Assembly (NCBI RefSeq): GCF_013408295.1
Contig: NZ_JACBYQ010000001.1
Location: forward strand, 1,488,001-1,552,000
Reading direction: 5' to 3'
Length of the DNA: 64,000 nucleotides
DNA from: Psychromicrobium silvestre
Lineage (GTDB): Bacteria; Actinomycetota; Actinomycetes; Actinomycetales; Micrococcaceae
Each line of letters opens with the position of its first letter. Position 1 is the stretch's first letter. A program made the position numbers and the translations under genes. Below, one piece after another: positions 8,262 through 18,289 of this stretch. The notes under the pieces are model-generated. The model did no database searches. It was not told where the DNA came from and worked only from the letters and a program-made list of their open reading frames with translations.

Positions 8262-9392
8262 TCAGTAAGGTGAAATCACAACTTCCACCCGCTGAAATTC
8301 CTTCAAGTCCGAATACCCAGTAGTTGCCATCGACCGGCGCAGCGCGCCCATCAGGTTGGAACTTCCGTTGGTGTGATGCGCCGGGCCAAAGAGAACTTCC
8401 TGCAAGGGCCCCACGGTTTCAAGTTTCACCCGGTCGCCGCGTGGCAACTGCGAATGGTGTGCCTCGGAACCCCAGTGCCAACCCTTACCGGGTGCTTCTT
8501 CGGCGCGGGCAAGGGCGGAGCCGAGCATTACCGCATCCGCACCCATCGCAATGGCCTTGACGATATCGCCGCTGGTTCCCATTCCGCCATCGGCAATCAC
8601 GTGCACATAGCGCCCGCCGGATTCGTCCATGTAGTCCCGCCGAGCGGTGGCAATATCGGAGATGGCGCTGGCCAGTGGCGAATGAATGCCCAGGGCACGC
8701 CGGGTGGTGGAGCTCGCCCCGCCGCCGAAACCGACCAGCACGCCGGCCGCACCGGTACGCATTAGGTGCAGCGCCGGGGTGTATCCGGCCGCACCGCCAA
8801 CGATCACCGGAACATCGAGTTCGTAGATGAACTGCTTCAAGTTGAGCGGTTCTCGATCCTTGGAGACGTGCTCGGCGGAGACCGTGGTGCCGCGGATCAC
8901 GAAGATATCCACTCCGGCTGCCAGCACGGTCTTGTAGAACTCCTGGGTGCGCTGCGGGGTCAGGGCTCCGGCAACGGTTACCCCGGCCGCGCGAATCTCG
9001 GCGAGCCGAGAGGTAATCAATTCAGCCTGGACCGGAGCCTGATAGAGCTCTTGCAGTCGCCGAGTGGCCGCCGGGCTATCCGCGGTGGTTTCGAGTTCGG
9101 CGATTTCGTCGAGAACCGCTTGCGGATCCTCGTAGCGAGTCCACAGGCCCTCCAGATCGAGCACACCCAGGCCGCCAAGCTGGCCGAGTGCAATCGCGGT
9201 AGCCGGGGACATCACCGAGTCCATCGGGGCGCCGATCACCGGGGTCTCGAACTGATAGGCGTCGATCTGCCAGGACAGCGAAACGGCTTCGGGGTCGCGG
9301 GTACGCCGGGAGGGGACAATAGCGATCTCGTCCAGGGAGTACGCTCTGCGCCCGCGCTTACCGCGGCCTATTTCAATCTCGTAAGTCACCAC
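8262..9392 (-). CDS. guaB3: GuaB3 family IMP dehydrogenase-related protein
   Basis: TIM-barrel protein of the IMPDH/GMP reductase superfamily, 376 residues, without CBS domains. The opening IEIGRGKRGRRAYSLDEIAIVPSRRTRDP is the hallmark of the actinobacterial GuaB3 group. The phosphate loop region DGGMGTSGDIVKAIAMGADAVMLGS is present. In the active-site loop, where IMPDH has GSICTTR, this protein has GASSTTRRALG, so the catalytic Cys position is Ser. True IMP dehydrogenase activity is therefore doubtful; some GuaB3 proteins have been discussed as GMP reductases, which cannot be judged here. Two GTG codons are tandem at 9392 and 9389; TAGGCT just upstream fits a leaderless start at 9389. Confidence 0.88.
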   Translation of the reverse strand: MVTYEIEIGRGKRGRRAYSLDEIAIVPSRRTRDPEAVSLSWQIDAYQFETPVIGAPMDSVMSPATAIALGQLGGLGVLDLEGLWTRYEDPQAVLDEIAELETTADSPAATRRLQELYQAPVQAELITSRLAEIRAAGVTVAGALTPQRTQEFYKTVLAAGVDIFVIRGTTVSAEHVSKDREPLNLKQFIYELDVPVIVGGAAGYTPALHLMRTGAAGVLVGFGGGASSTTRRALGIHSPLASAISDIATARRDYMDESGGRYVHVIADGGMGTSGDIVKAIAMGADAVMLGSALARAEEAPGKGWHWGSEAHHSQLPRGDRVKLETVGPLQEVLFGPAHHTNGSSNLMGALRRSMATTGYSDLKEFQRVEVVISPY

Positions 9393-9444
9393 AACAGCCT
9401 AGCTTGTCAGGGCAGGCTCCGCCCAAAGCCTTTGCTTTGGCTAA

Positions 9445-9642
9445 GCCGCATCTCGGCCAGCTTTTGGGGCCGGTCTAGCCACTATGCCTGGGCTACCCGC
9501 CACCGTGATCCCTACCGGGCTCTCACCCGAGGGCTTGCCGGTGGGGGTGCAGATCATCGGTCCGCTGTTCGAAGATCGCACCACCTTGCGGCTGGCCGAA
9601 CTGCTCGAACAGCACATCGGCGGCTTTCAACTACCGCGCTAA
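9445..9642 (+). pseudogene. C-terminal remnant of an amidase-signature enzyme
   Basis: On the plus strand between guaB3 and guaB, the frame ending in TAA at 9640-9642 reads GLATMPGLPATVIPTGLSPE followed by GLPVGVQIIGPLFEDRTTLR. This is the typical C-terminal segment of amidase-signature hydrolases (GatA/AtzF/fatty acid amide type: G-x-P-A-x-x-x-P-x-G then GxPxGxQxxGxxxxD). The frame is closed upstream by a TAA at 9442 and only about 65 codons survive; the catalytic Ser-cisSer-Lys region is absent. Best read as a decayed gene. A separate small protein starting at ATG 9484 is possible but unlikely. Confidence 0.7.
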
Positions 9643-9648
9643 GGCCTG

Positions 9649-11172
<1,524 letters not shown>

Positions 11173-11339
11173 CTAATGCTGGTATCGGTCAAATACGGGT
11201 ATGGGATGTCTGCCTGCAACCGATGACCGGCGCGTGATTACGGGCCTGGCCTGTGCTTGATTCCATTCTAAACGAAAGCCAAGCCCCTCCTATTCCACCC
11301 CGCACCCCCACCTACCCCGTTCCCGACCCACCGCCTTAC

Positions 11340-11430
11340 CCACCTGTCCCACTGGCTGTTACAGGAGTTAAGGATGTTGCGCGAAATCGATCACATGGGC
11401 CACATCTGCACCACTGAGTGGGACAACAGG
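11340..11430. repeat. Family A palindromic intergenic element, copy 1 (91 bp)
   Basis: Imperfect inverted repeat with ends CCACCTGTCCCACTG and, on the other side, GAGTGGGACAACAGG. Pairing continues inward (TGTTACAG against CTGCACCA). Three further copies of the same 91-bp length lie at 18144, 34970 and 53822. It lies 25 bp beyond the stop of the ferredoxin gene and upstream of guaB. The left flank is strongly C-rich. The rest of the 11167-11455 gap holds the guaB upstream region, in which no clear -35/-10 pair was recognised. Confidence 0.85.
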
Positions 11431-11455
11431 GTAAAGAACTGAGGGAACTAGGTGG

Positions 11456-11704
11456 TTATTCTAGGGTTAGGGCGGCTCTGGGGCAGAGCTTCACGGCTTC
11501 GACGGCGTCCGGGAGTTCTGCCGGGCTGATCGGGATTAGCGTTCGGTTAGCACCCCGAGCCAGCGGGTAACCCCAGGGATCCTGATCCAAGCGGGCCGCC
11601 AGCAACTCGATGCACAGACCGCGCCCCTCGCAACGAGTCCAGTCAATGCGCATCGTTTTTCCCTGTGCTTCAACGGGATCGCCAGTAGCATTACGGCCGC
11701 TCAT
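11456..11704 (-). CDS. Ferredoxin, 3Fe-4S type
   Basis: Small electron carrier of 82 residues. The start is ATG 11704, which overlaps the stop of the upstream NuoF-like gene as ATGA. The cluster ligands are visible as RCEGRGLC (Cys-x5-Cys) near the N-terminus and LCPRAAL near the C-terminus, the spacing of single-cluster 3Fe-4S ferredoxins in actinobacteria. It is the last gene of the redox operon, and probably passes electrons between the NuoF-like subunit and the membrane haem protein; that direction is inference. Confidence 0.85.
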   Translation of the reverse strand: MSGRNATGDPVEAQGKTMRIDWTRCEGRGLCIELLAARLDQDPWGYPLARGANRTLIPISPAELPDAVEAVKLCPRAALTLE

Positions 11705-12945
11705 CGTGCATCCGCCAAGCAACGCCCAGCGAGGTGAGCGTCTAAATCTTCGGAGAAAGCGTTCAGCGAGCTGGCCAGAAATGCGGCACTACCGTCCGGA
11801 TGATGGCACGCCCCGCGTCCGGGCAACAGGTCGAGTAAGCCTTGCAGCTCCGTCAGTGCCGCCCTATCCCCCACCACAACATGATGAAAAGCTTCCGCCG
11901 CGCTCGGCAAACCAAAGCGACAGGGACCGCATTGCTTAGCCGATTGCCCGGCCAAATAATCCATGATCTGTGCACTGGCATCCAGCCCGCACTGCCCGCG
12001 CCGCAGCACCCAGAGCACTCCTGCCCCGGCCGGATAAGCTCCAGCCGATTGGCCGCCCAAGGAAGTCTCTCGAAGCGACTCCGCCGAAACCCAACTCCCG
12101 TGATACCCGCCAAGCAGCACCGCTCCGATCGAGTCCAGCTCAACGCCCTGACCGACCAGCAACTCGGCCAACGGGGCACCTCCGGGGACCTCAACCGCAA
12201 AAGCCGGGCGTACGCCGTCGGAAATCGAAACCAACCGGGTCCCCGGATCATCCGGCGCCCCCACGGCGCGGAACCAGGCGCCCCCGTAGCGCGCAATCAA
12301 CGCAAACTGAGCCAACGACTCGATATTGTGCACCAGAGTTGGACGACGGCGTAGCCCAGAACTGCTCAACCTTTCGGACTGTGTGCGAGGCAGCGCGCGA
12401 CCGGTCTGGATGAAGTTCAGCAGCGCGCTCGCCTCCCCGGAAATGAACTGCTCCGGAATCCGAACTACCTCAATGGACCGACCATCCGGCCGAGAGGCCA
12501 AGGCCTCCATGACCGCGGGCTCTTCGAAGCCGAGTGCTAAATACACCGTGCTGGTGCCGAGCATCCGGGCGGCCAGCAATAGGCCATCGATCACCAGATG
12601 CGGAGCATGCCGCAGCAGCGCCCGGTCCTTGACGCTCAACGGCTCGCCCTCGGCGGCGTTTCCCACCACCACCGGCGAGACGGTTGGACCGCCGCGTTCG
12701 GTGGCGGTCAGCACTGCGGAGAATTTCTTCCAGCTGGCGAAAGCGGCTCCGCCCCGCCCGGTGAGGCCGCTCTCTGTCAGTTCAGCCAGCAGGGCTTGCT
12801 GGTTGACAAGCTCCGGCAAGGGACCGAAACGGTGTTGATGCCGCTGCCAGTCGGCGTCCCAACCGGCGGAGAACAAACGGTTGATTCCCTCGGGTGCTCG
12901 CAGCGTAGTGGGCCTGAGCGGCAGGGTGGCGGGTGAGCTGGACAT
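11701..12945 (-). CDS. NuoF-like NADH-binding iron-sulfur flavoprotein
   Basis: Resembles the NADH-oxidising subunit of complex I (NuoF) and related diaphorases; 414 residues. FMN/NADH elements: SGLTGRGGAAFASWKKF (about residues 58-74), then GNAAEGEPLSVKDRALL and PHLVIDG as in NuoF. A SLBB-like region follows. The C-terminal 4Fe-4S motif is QCGPCRFGLP and later GRGACHHPDG; one of the usual Cys spacings is shortened relative to complex I. It overlaps the upstream membrane gene as TGATG and the downstream ferredoxin as ATGA. Likely the cytoplasmic NADH-accepting module of an electron-transfer chain to the cell surface. Confidence 0.85.
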   Translation of the reverse strand: MSSSPATLPLRPTTLRAPEGINRLFSAGWDADWQRHQHRFGPLPELVNQQALLAELTESGLTGRGGAAFASWKKFSAVLTATERGGPTVSPVVVGNAAEGEPLSVKDRALLRHAPHLVIDGLLLAARMLGTSTVYLALGFEEPAVMEALASRPDGRSIEVVRIPEQFISGEASALLNFIQTGRALPRTQSERLSSSGLRRRPTLVHNIESLAQFALIARYGGAWFRAVGAPDDPGTRLVSISDGVRPAFAVEVPGGAPLAELLVGQGVELDSIGAVLLGGYHGSWVSAESLRETSLGGQSAGAYPAGAGVLWVLRRGQCGLDASAQIMDYLAGQSAKQCGPCRFGLPSAAEAFHHVVVGDRAALTELQGLLDLLPGRGACHHPDGSAAFLASSLNAFSEDLDAHLAGRCLADAR

Positions 12946-13565
12946 CAGGCGACCTCCGTCTTTCGAGTAGTGAGTTCAGTGACATTGAGTTCTGTGGCAC
13001 TGAGAATGCTTGATTCGGCTCGTTTCCTTGCCGCTCCGGATTCACCGAAACCAGTGGAAAGGCGCCAGCCGAGCGCGGCCAGTACGGCCAGCACAGAGAC
13101 CAAGCCGAAGCCTAAGAACCAGAGGTCGGTGCCGTCGGTGCCGTTACCGATCGAGTGCGCCAATCCGAGGGGCCACATCGCGTAGACCAACCAGTGCACC
13201 AGGCGGAAGGCCTTGGCGCCGATCCGCTGCCGGAGTAGCCCGGTGATGAGAATGGCGATCAAAAAGTCAAAGGCAACCGTGCCGAGGCCCTGCCAGAACG
13301 GTTTGAAGGAGCCGAAGAAGGGTAAGAAAACATTGATCAGATTGAGTTTGGCGTAGGAATCGAAGAGTAGTGTCACCACGTGCAGGACGATAAAAGCCGT
13401 CGAAAGCACAGCCACATTTCGATGTACCAGGGAGACCGAAAACCGGGGAAGCCCCGGTAATGGACGGCCGGATCGAGTCACTAATCCGAGCAGCACCGAG
13501 ATGGTCAGCAGAGCCAGCCCTACGATGCCGCTTACTCTGCCCGTGGCCCACAGCACCTCATCCAC
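12945..13565 (-). CDS. Ferric reductase-like transmembrane haem protein
   Basis: Membrane protein of 206 residues with about six helices, ferric-reductase-like domain. Haem-ligand candidate His residues lie in two helices: LVHRNVAVLSTAFIVLHVV and FRLVHWLVYAMWPLGLAHS. No FAD/NAD domain is fused, so it needs separate electron donors, which the neighbouring NuoF-like protein and ferredoxin could be. GTG start at 13565 overlaps the apbE stop by 8 nt. It would carry electrons across the membrane via b-type haem. Confidence 0.85.
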   Translation of the reverse strand: MDEVLWATGRVSGIVGLALLTISVLLGLVTRSGRPLPGLPRFSVSLVHRNVAVLSTAFIVLHVVTLLFDSYAKLNLINVFLPFFGSFKPFWQGLGTVAFDFLIAILITGLLRQRIGAKAFRLVHWLVYAMWPLGLAHSIGNGTDGTDLWFLGFGLVSVLAVLAALGWRLSTGFGESGAARKRAESSILSATELNVTELTTRKTEVA

Positions 13566-14541
13566 GAGCAGCCACCTCCGTAGCGGTTTCCGCAGAACGC
13601 TCGGGCCAAGCCGTTACCAGATGCACTCGGTACGATTCGTCAACCAAACGGGCGGAGATCGATTTTTGAGCCAACCAGGTCAACGCGGCTTCGCCCTTGA
13701 CCAGAGCGGCCGTGCTGAAGGCGTTTGCCCGTAGGCAGGAGTTGGCTGCCACGCTCGCACTGCGCCAGGGCGTCTTAGCAGGCAGGCCCCAGCGTGGATC
13801 GAGGATGTGATGCACTTGCTGTCCTTGATGCGCCCAGCGCCGCTTCTGCGTACTTGAGGTGGCTACAGCTCCGGAGTTCAGGCTCACCTGTTGCGAGGGG
13901 TCGCCGGGCAAATCTTGCACCGCAATCTGCCAGCCCAGCTCCGGGGCAGCCCCCATCACTCGCAGGTCTCCGCCCAAACTCACCAACACCCCACAACCGA
14001 GTTGATCGTGCAGTTCAGCGGCGATCAGATCGGCGGCGAAGGCTTTGGCGCTAGCACCCAGATCCAGTTCGATCCCTGACGGAACCTGAAGCTCGGTGCC
14101 GTGCAAAACAATCTCCTCCCAACGCGGTTCTCGCTCGCGCAACACCCGGGTGGAGAAGATCGGCTGTGCGGAACTCGGCGCTTTCACTTCGGTAAAATCA
14201 CGGTCATAGCCCAGCACACGAAGCTCCTTGCCCATGGTGGGATCAACCGCTCCCTCGGTCCAGCGCGCTACCAGCAGGGCGGCAGAGACCAATTCGGCCA
14301 GCAGGGCGCTGATCTGCACTCCCTCCGCCTGACGTCCCTGGATCAGCATTAGTTCTGAGTCCGAACGGAAGCGGCTGCAAGCCAATTCAATCTCGGTCAT
14401 CCGGATCTTGGTGTGCAGTATGGCTTCTTCCAATGCCTCCGAATCGGTAACTGTCAGCTGGCAGTTAGTACTCCAGTCCTGCCACTGTGCGGAGGCGGAG
14501 CCGTCCTGGTGAAGTTCTCGGGAAAAACTTTGCTCGCTCAT
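13558..14541 (-). CDS. apbE: FAD:protein FMN transferase (ApbE)
   Basis: Attaches FMN covalently to Ser/Thr of target proteins outside the cytoplasm. 327 residues from ATG 14541, one base after the stop of the preceding gene. Family landmarks: ACSRFRSDSEL near the N-terminus, VDPTMGKELRVLGYD, GIELDLGASAKAFAADLIA, VSLGGDLRVMG, and the C-terminal SVAANSCLRANAFSTAALV. No signal peptide or lipobox is obvious in MSEQSFSRELHQDG, which is unusual for an enzyme normally acting outside. Its expected FMN-binding target is not encoded in the operon in recognisable form. Confidence 0.9.
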   Translation of the reverse strand: MSEQSFSRELHQDGSASAQWQDWSTNCQLTVTDSEALEEAILHTKIRMTEIELACSRFRSDSELMLIQGRQAEGVQISALLAELVSAALLVARWTEGAVDPTMGKELRVLGYDRDFTEVKAPSSAQPIFSTRVLREREPRWEEIVLHGTELQVPSGIELDLGASAKAFAADLIAAELHDQLGCGVLVSLGGDLRVMGAAPELGWQIAVQDLPGDPSQQVSLNSGAVATSSTQKRRWAHQGQQVHHILDPRWGLPAKTPWRSASVAANSCLRANAFSTAALVKGEAALTWLAQKSISARLVDESYRVHLVTAWPERSAETATEVAARG

Positions 14542-14542
14542 C

Positions 14543-14869
14543 TCAGGACCCCGAAGAGCTTCCGTGCGTCGTGCTGGTCTGCCCCTGCGAGAGCTGCTGC
14601 GTCTCGGTCGTGCTAGTCCCGCTGCTCTCCGTGGAAGTCCCTGTGCTTGCGGTAGAGGTTCCGCTGCTCTGTGTACTGGTTCCGCTGCTACCGGTACTAG
14701 TACTACTGCTCTGGCTGGACGAACTCTGGCTTGTGGATACCTCGCTCGCGGTTTGCAGGCCACCGGTGTATAGGCCGGCACCGAGTACCACAGCGGTGGT
14801 AGCCGCACCGATGCCCAACGCCGAGGTGGCAACAATGGCTGCCTTCCGTCCTTTTCGCTGGATGCTCAT
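14543..14869 (-). CDS. Membrane-anchored Ser/Thr-rich protein, possibly truncated FMN-binding partner
   Basis: 108 residues. A basic start (MSIQRKGRKAA) leads into one hydrophobic segment (about 10-35), then an almost pure Ser/Thr/Gly/Gln tail. Within the tail a seven-residue unit close to SSGTST-x repeats four times. ATG 14869 has AAGGAG 6 nt upstream. It is the first gene of the redox operon and ends one base before apbE. In comparable actinobacterial operons this position holds an exported protein with Ser/Thr linker plus FMN_bind domain; here the linker ends in a stop and no such domain follows. Function unknown; an anchored spacer or a partial target of ApbE are options. Confidence 0.75.
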   Translation of the reverse strand: MSIQRKGRKAAIVATSALGIGAATTAVVLGAGLYTGGLQTASEVSTSQSSSSQSSSTSTGSSGTSTQSSGTSTASTGTSTESSGTSTTETQQLSQGQTSTTHGSSSGS

Positions 14870-14886
14870 GTCCGTCTCCTTGGCTT

Positions 14887-14915
14887 AGATTCTGCGTCCT
14901 GAATTCAATGGTCAA
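14887..14915 (-). promoter_or_regulatory. Predicted promoter of the ApbE redox operon
   Basis: On the minus strand TTGACC (14915-14910) and GAATCT (14892-14887) are separated by 17 bp, placing a start site about 10 nt before the ATG at 14869. The -35 is good; the -10 fits the loose A2/T6 pattern of actinobacterial promoters. Sequence match only. Confidence 0.5.
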
Positions 14916-15030
14916 CCAGCTTTCTTTCGCGAATCTGAGTGGAACCTTAAGCTGAGCGAAGTCCTTGTGGCGTGCTGAGGCTAGGCTTCTCTGCGTAGCG
15001 AAGGTGGGCGTTCAGTGCTGAGATAGAGCT

Positions 15031-15771
15031 ATGACGATCGAAAAGAGTGAAGCCTCGATTCCCGATCAGCATCTGAGTGAACCACACAGAGAGGGTTTAG
15101 CGCAGCGACTCAACTGGCTGCGAGCGGGCGTTCTGGGCGCCAATGATGGCATTATCTCGGTGGCGGCCATCGTGGTCGGCGTGGCCGGAGCAAGCACGAC
15201 GACGGCGCCCATCCTCACCGCGGGCATGGCCGGCTTGGTCGGAGGTGCTATTTCGATGGCGGTGGGTGAATACGTTTCGGTGTCCAGCCAGAGCGATTCG
15301 CAGCGCGCCCTGATCGAAAAGGAACGCATCGAACTGGCCGAAATGCCGGAGCAGGAGCTCGCCGAGCTGGCGGGGCTTTACCAAGCCAAGGGGCTCAGCC
15401 CGGAAACCGCCCAGCTAGTGGCTCGGGAACTGACCGAACACGATGCTCTGGGTGCGCACTTGGCAGCCGAGCTGAACATTGATGCGGATGATGTGGTGAG
15501 TCCCTGGCATGCCGCTCTCGCCTCGGCAGTGGCTTTCACTTTAGGGGCAATCCTGCCGATGTTAGCCATCCTGCTACCACCGGAAAGCTGGCGAATCCCG
15601 GTGACCTTCGCCGTCGTACTCATTGCTCTGGCCCTGACCGGTGCCCTGGCCGCCCATATTGGCGGCAGTTCTAAGCTCCGCGCCGCGGTCCGAGTGGTGA
15701 TCGGCGGTGCGCTGGCGCTAATGGCGACCTTCGGCATCGGCTGGCTGCTGGGCACCACGGGCGTGGTTTAG
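15031..15771 (+). CDS. VIT1/CCC1 family transporter
   Basis: Membrane protein of 246 residues related to the yeast CCC1 / plant VIT1 iron and manganese transporters. The family opening LNWLRAGVLGANDGIISVAAIVVGVAGA is clear (around residues 28-55), followed by GGAISMAVGEYVSVSSQSDSQRALIEKER, the conserved segment before the cytoplasmic metal-binding region rich in Glu. Three further hydrophobic helices finish the protein. Divergent from the redox operon, convergent with groESL. Likely exports or sequesters divalent metal; metal specificity cannot be read from the sequence. Confidence 0.88.
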   Translation: MTIEKSEASIPDQHLSEPHREGLAQRLNWLRAGVLGANDGIISVAAIVVGVAGASTTTAPILTAGMAGLVGGAISMAVGEYVSVSSQSDSQRALIEKERIELAEMPEQELAELAGLYQAKGLSPETAQLVARELTEHDALGAHLAAELNIDADDVVSPWHAALASAVAFTLGAILPMLAILLPPESWRIPVTFAVVLIALALTGALAAHIGGSSKLRAAVRVVIGGALALMATFGIGWLLGTTGVV

Positions 15772-15796
15772 GGATTTATCTCCGCCTTAAACGCAG

Positions 15797-15853
15797 CGAG
15801 TGTGGAGATCTGCACGCTAACCCTGGGGTAAAACGTGCAGATCTCCACACTCG
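15797..15853. repeat. Family B palindromic intergenic element, copy 1 (57 bp)
   Basis: Perfect 20-bp arms (CGAGTGTGGAGATCTGCACG and its complement) around a 17-nt loop. It lies between the convergent ends of the VIT1-like gene and groEL, where it could end both transcripts, although no T-tract follows. Same length as the copies at 21726 and 26896. Confidence 0.88.
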
Positions 15854-15895
15854 ATACTGCCTAAGCGATGTTGCTTAGCAGGTGGGGCTCAGCGA

Positions 15896-17518
<1,623 letters not shown>

Positions 17519-17539
17519 TCAATCCTTGTCAGAACAGAG

Positions 17540-17563
17540 GCCCCGGACCAAGTGGACCGGGGC
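17540..17563 (-). other. Hairpin between groES and groEL
   Basis: GCCCCGG (17540-17546) pairs with CCGGGGC (17557-17563) over a 10-nt loop in the groES-groEL spacer. No T-tract follows on the transcript, so it is more likely a processing or stability element than a terminator. Confidence 0.4.
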
Positions 17564-17576
17564 GCCTGAGGGAGAG

Positions 17577-17873
17577 CTATTTGACGACGATGGCCAGGAC
17601 GTCACGGGCCGAGAGCACCAGCAGCTCTTCGCCGCCGGTCTTGACCTCGGTGCCGCCGTACTTGGAGTAGAGCACAACATCGCCCACGGCGACATCGACG
17701 GGAACGCGGTTACCGTTGTCATCGACCCGACCTGGGCCTACGGCGACAACTTCGCCTTCCTGCGGCTTTTCTTTGGCGGAGTCCGGGATAACCAGACCCG
17801 AAGCAGTGGTCTGCTCCGCTTCTAGCTGGCGGACGACAATACGATCCTCAAGAGGCTTAATAGAGACCGACAC
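17577..17873 (-). CDS. groS: Co-chaperonin GroES
   Basis: 98-residue chaperonin cap. The GTG at 17873 is chosen over longer in-frame starts because AAAGGAGAGG lies just upstream and the product [16 protein letters not shown] then matches family length. The mobile loop ([19 protein letters not shown]) and the [15 protein letters not shown] and [13 protein letters not shown] segments are present. First gene of the operon, under two CIRCE elements. Confidence 0.95.
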   Translation of the reverse strand: MSVSIKPLEDRIVVRQLEAEQTTASGLVIPDSAKEKPQEGEVVAVGPGRVDDNGNRVPVDVAVGDVVLYSKYGGTEVKTGGEELLVLSARDVLAIVVK

Positions 17874-17987
17874 TCGGACCTCTCCTTTACGAATAAACTC
17901 TGCGGTTTGTGCCACGGCAACTCCATCTGGTGCTGCGTCTACCGTCGTCGCGGTGCCGGTAAATACAGCGATGAATGCCGTGATGGC

Positions 17988-18014
17988 TTAGCACCCTACT
18001 AGGGAGAGTGCTAA
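17988..18014. promoter_or_regulatory. CIRCE element 2 (HrcA operator)
   Basis: TTAGCACCC, nine bases, GAGTGCTAA: one mismatch from the CIRCE consensus. It lies downstream of the predicted groES start site, so bound HrcA repressor would block transcription. Confidence 0.9.
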
Positions 18015-18019
18015 CACCG

Positions 18020-18048
18020 ACTCTATGATCCGATTAGCACTCGGTCAA
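18020..18048 (-). promoter_or_regulatory. groESL promoter
   Basis: On the minus strand TTGACC (18048-18043) and TAGAGT (18025-18020) are 17 bp apart. The -35 box is embedded in the spacer of the perfect CIRCE and the -10 lies between the two CIRCE elements, so both operators straddle the promoter. Confidence 0.75.
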
Positions 18049-18060
18049 GGCGAGTGCTAA
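18034..18060. promoter_or_regulatory. CIRCE element 1 (HrcA operator), perfect
   Basis: TTAGCACTC, nine bases, GAGTGCTAA: exact CIRCE consensus. It overlaps the -35 box of the groES promoter. Indicates heat-shock control by HrcA, whose gene is not in this window. Confidence 0.96.
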
Positions 18061-18097
18061 CTTTTCGACTTTTTGGGCTAAGAGTGAACGACGGCAG

Positions 18098-18135
18098 CAC
18101 CCAGCACCAATCACCCAGCACCCAGCACCCAGCAC
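18098..18135. repeat. Tandem 7-bp repeat (CACCCAG)
   Basis: Five heptamer units in register, four of them CACCCAG and one CACCAAT, followed by a partial unit. It directly precedes family A element copy 2. No coding frame uses it. Confidence 0.75.
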
Positions 18136-18143
18136 GGACTCTC

Positions 18144-18234
18144 CCAGCTATCCCACTGAATGTTAACAATGTGCAGGATGAGGATTGTTTGAGTTGACTT
18201 GTGCCTCATCCGCAACACCCACTGGGACAGACGG
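18144..18234. repeat. Family A palindromic intergenic element, copy 2 (91 bp)
   Basis: Ends CCAGCTATCCCACTG and ACTGGGACAGACGG. Its interior matches the other copies best when read on the minus strand (GGGTGTTGCGGATGA as in copy 4). It lies in the divergent gap between groES and the THUMP-like methyltransferase gene. Confidence 0.82.
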
Positions 18235-18289
18235 GGCGAGATGCGACGGGCGGACGGTCGAGATGTAGGACGCCGGTAGGCTGGATTCC

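Noticed and set aside
9423-9440. CCAAAG/CTTTGG hairpin upstream of guaB3
   Set aside because: Only 6-bp arms, not followed by a T-run and not placed at a gene end; likely chance.
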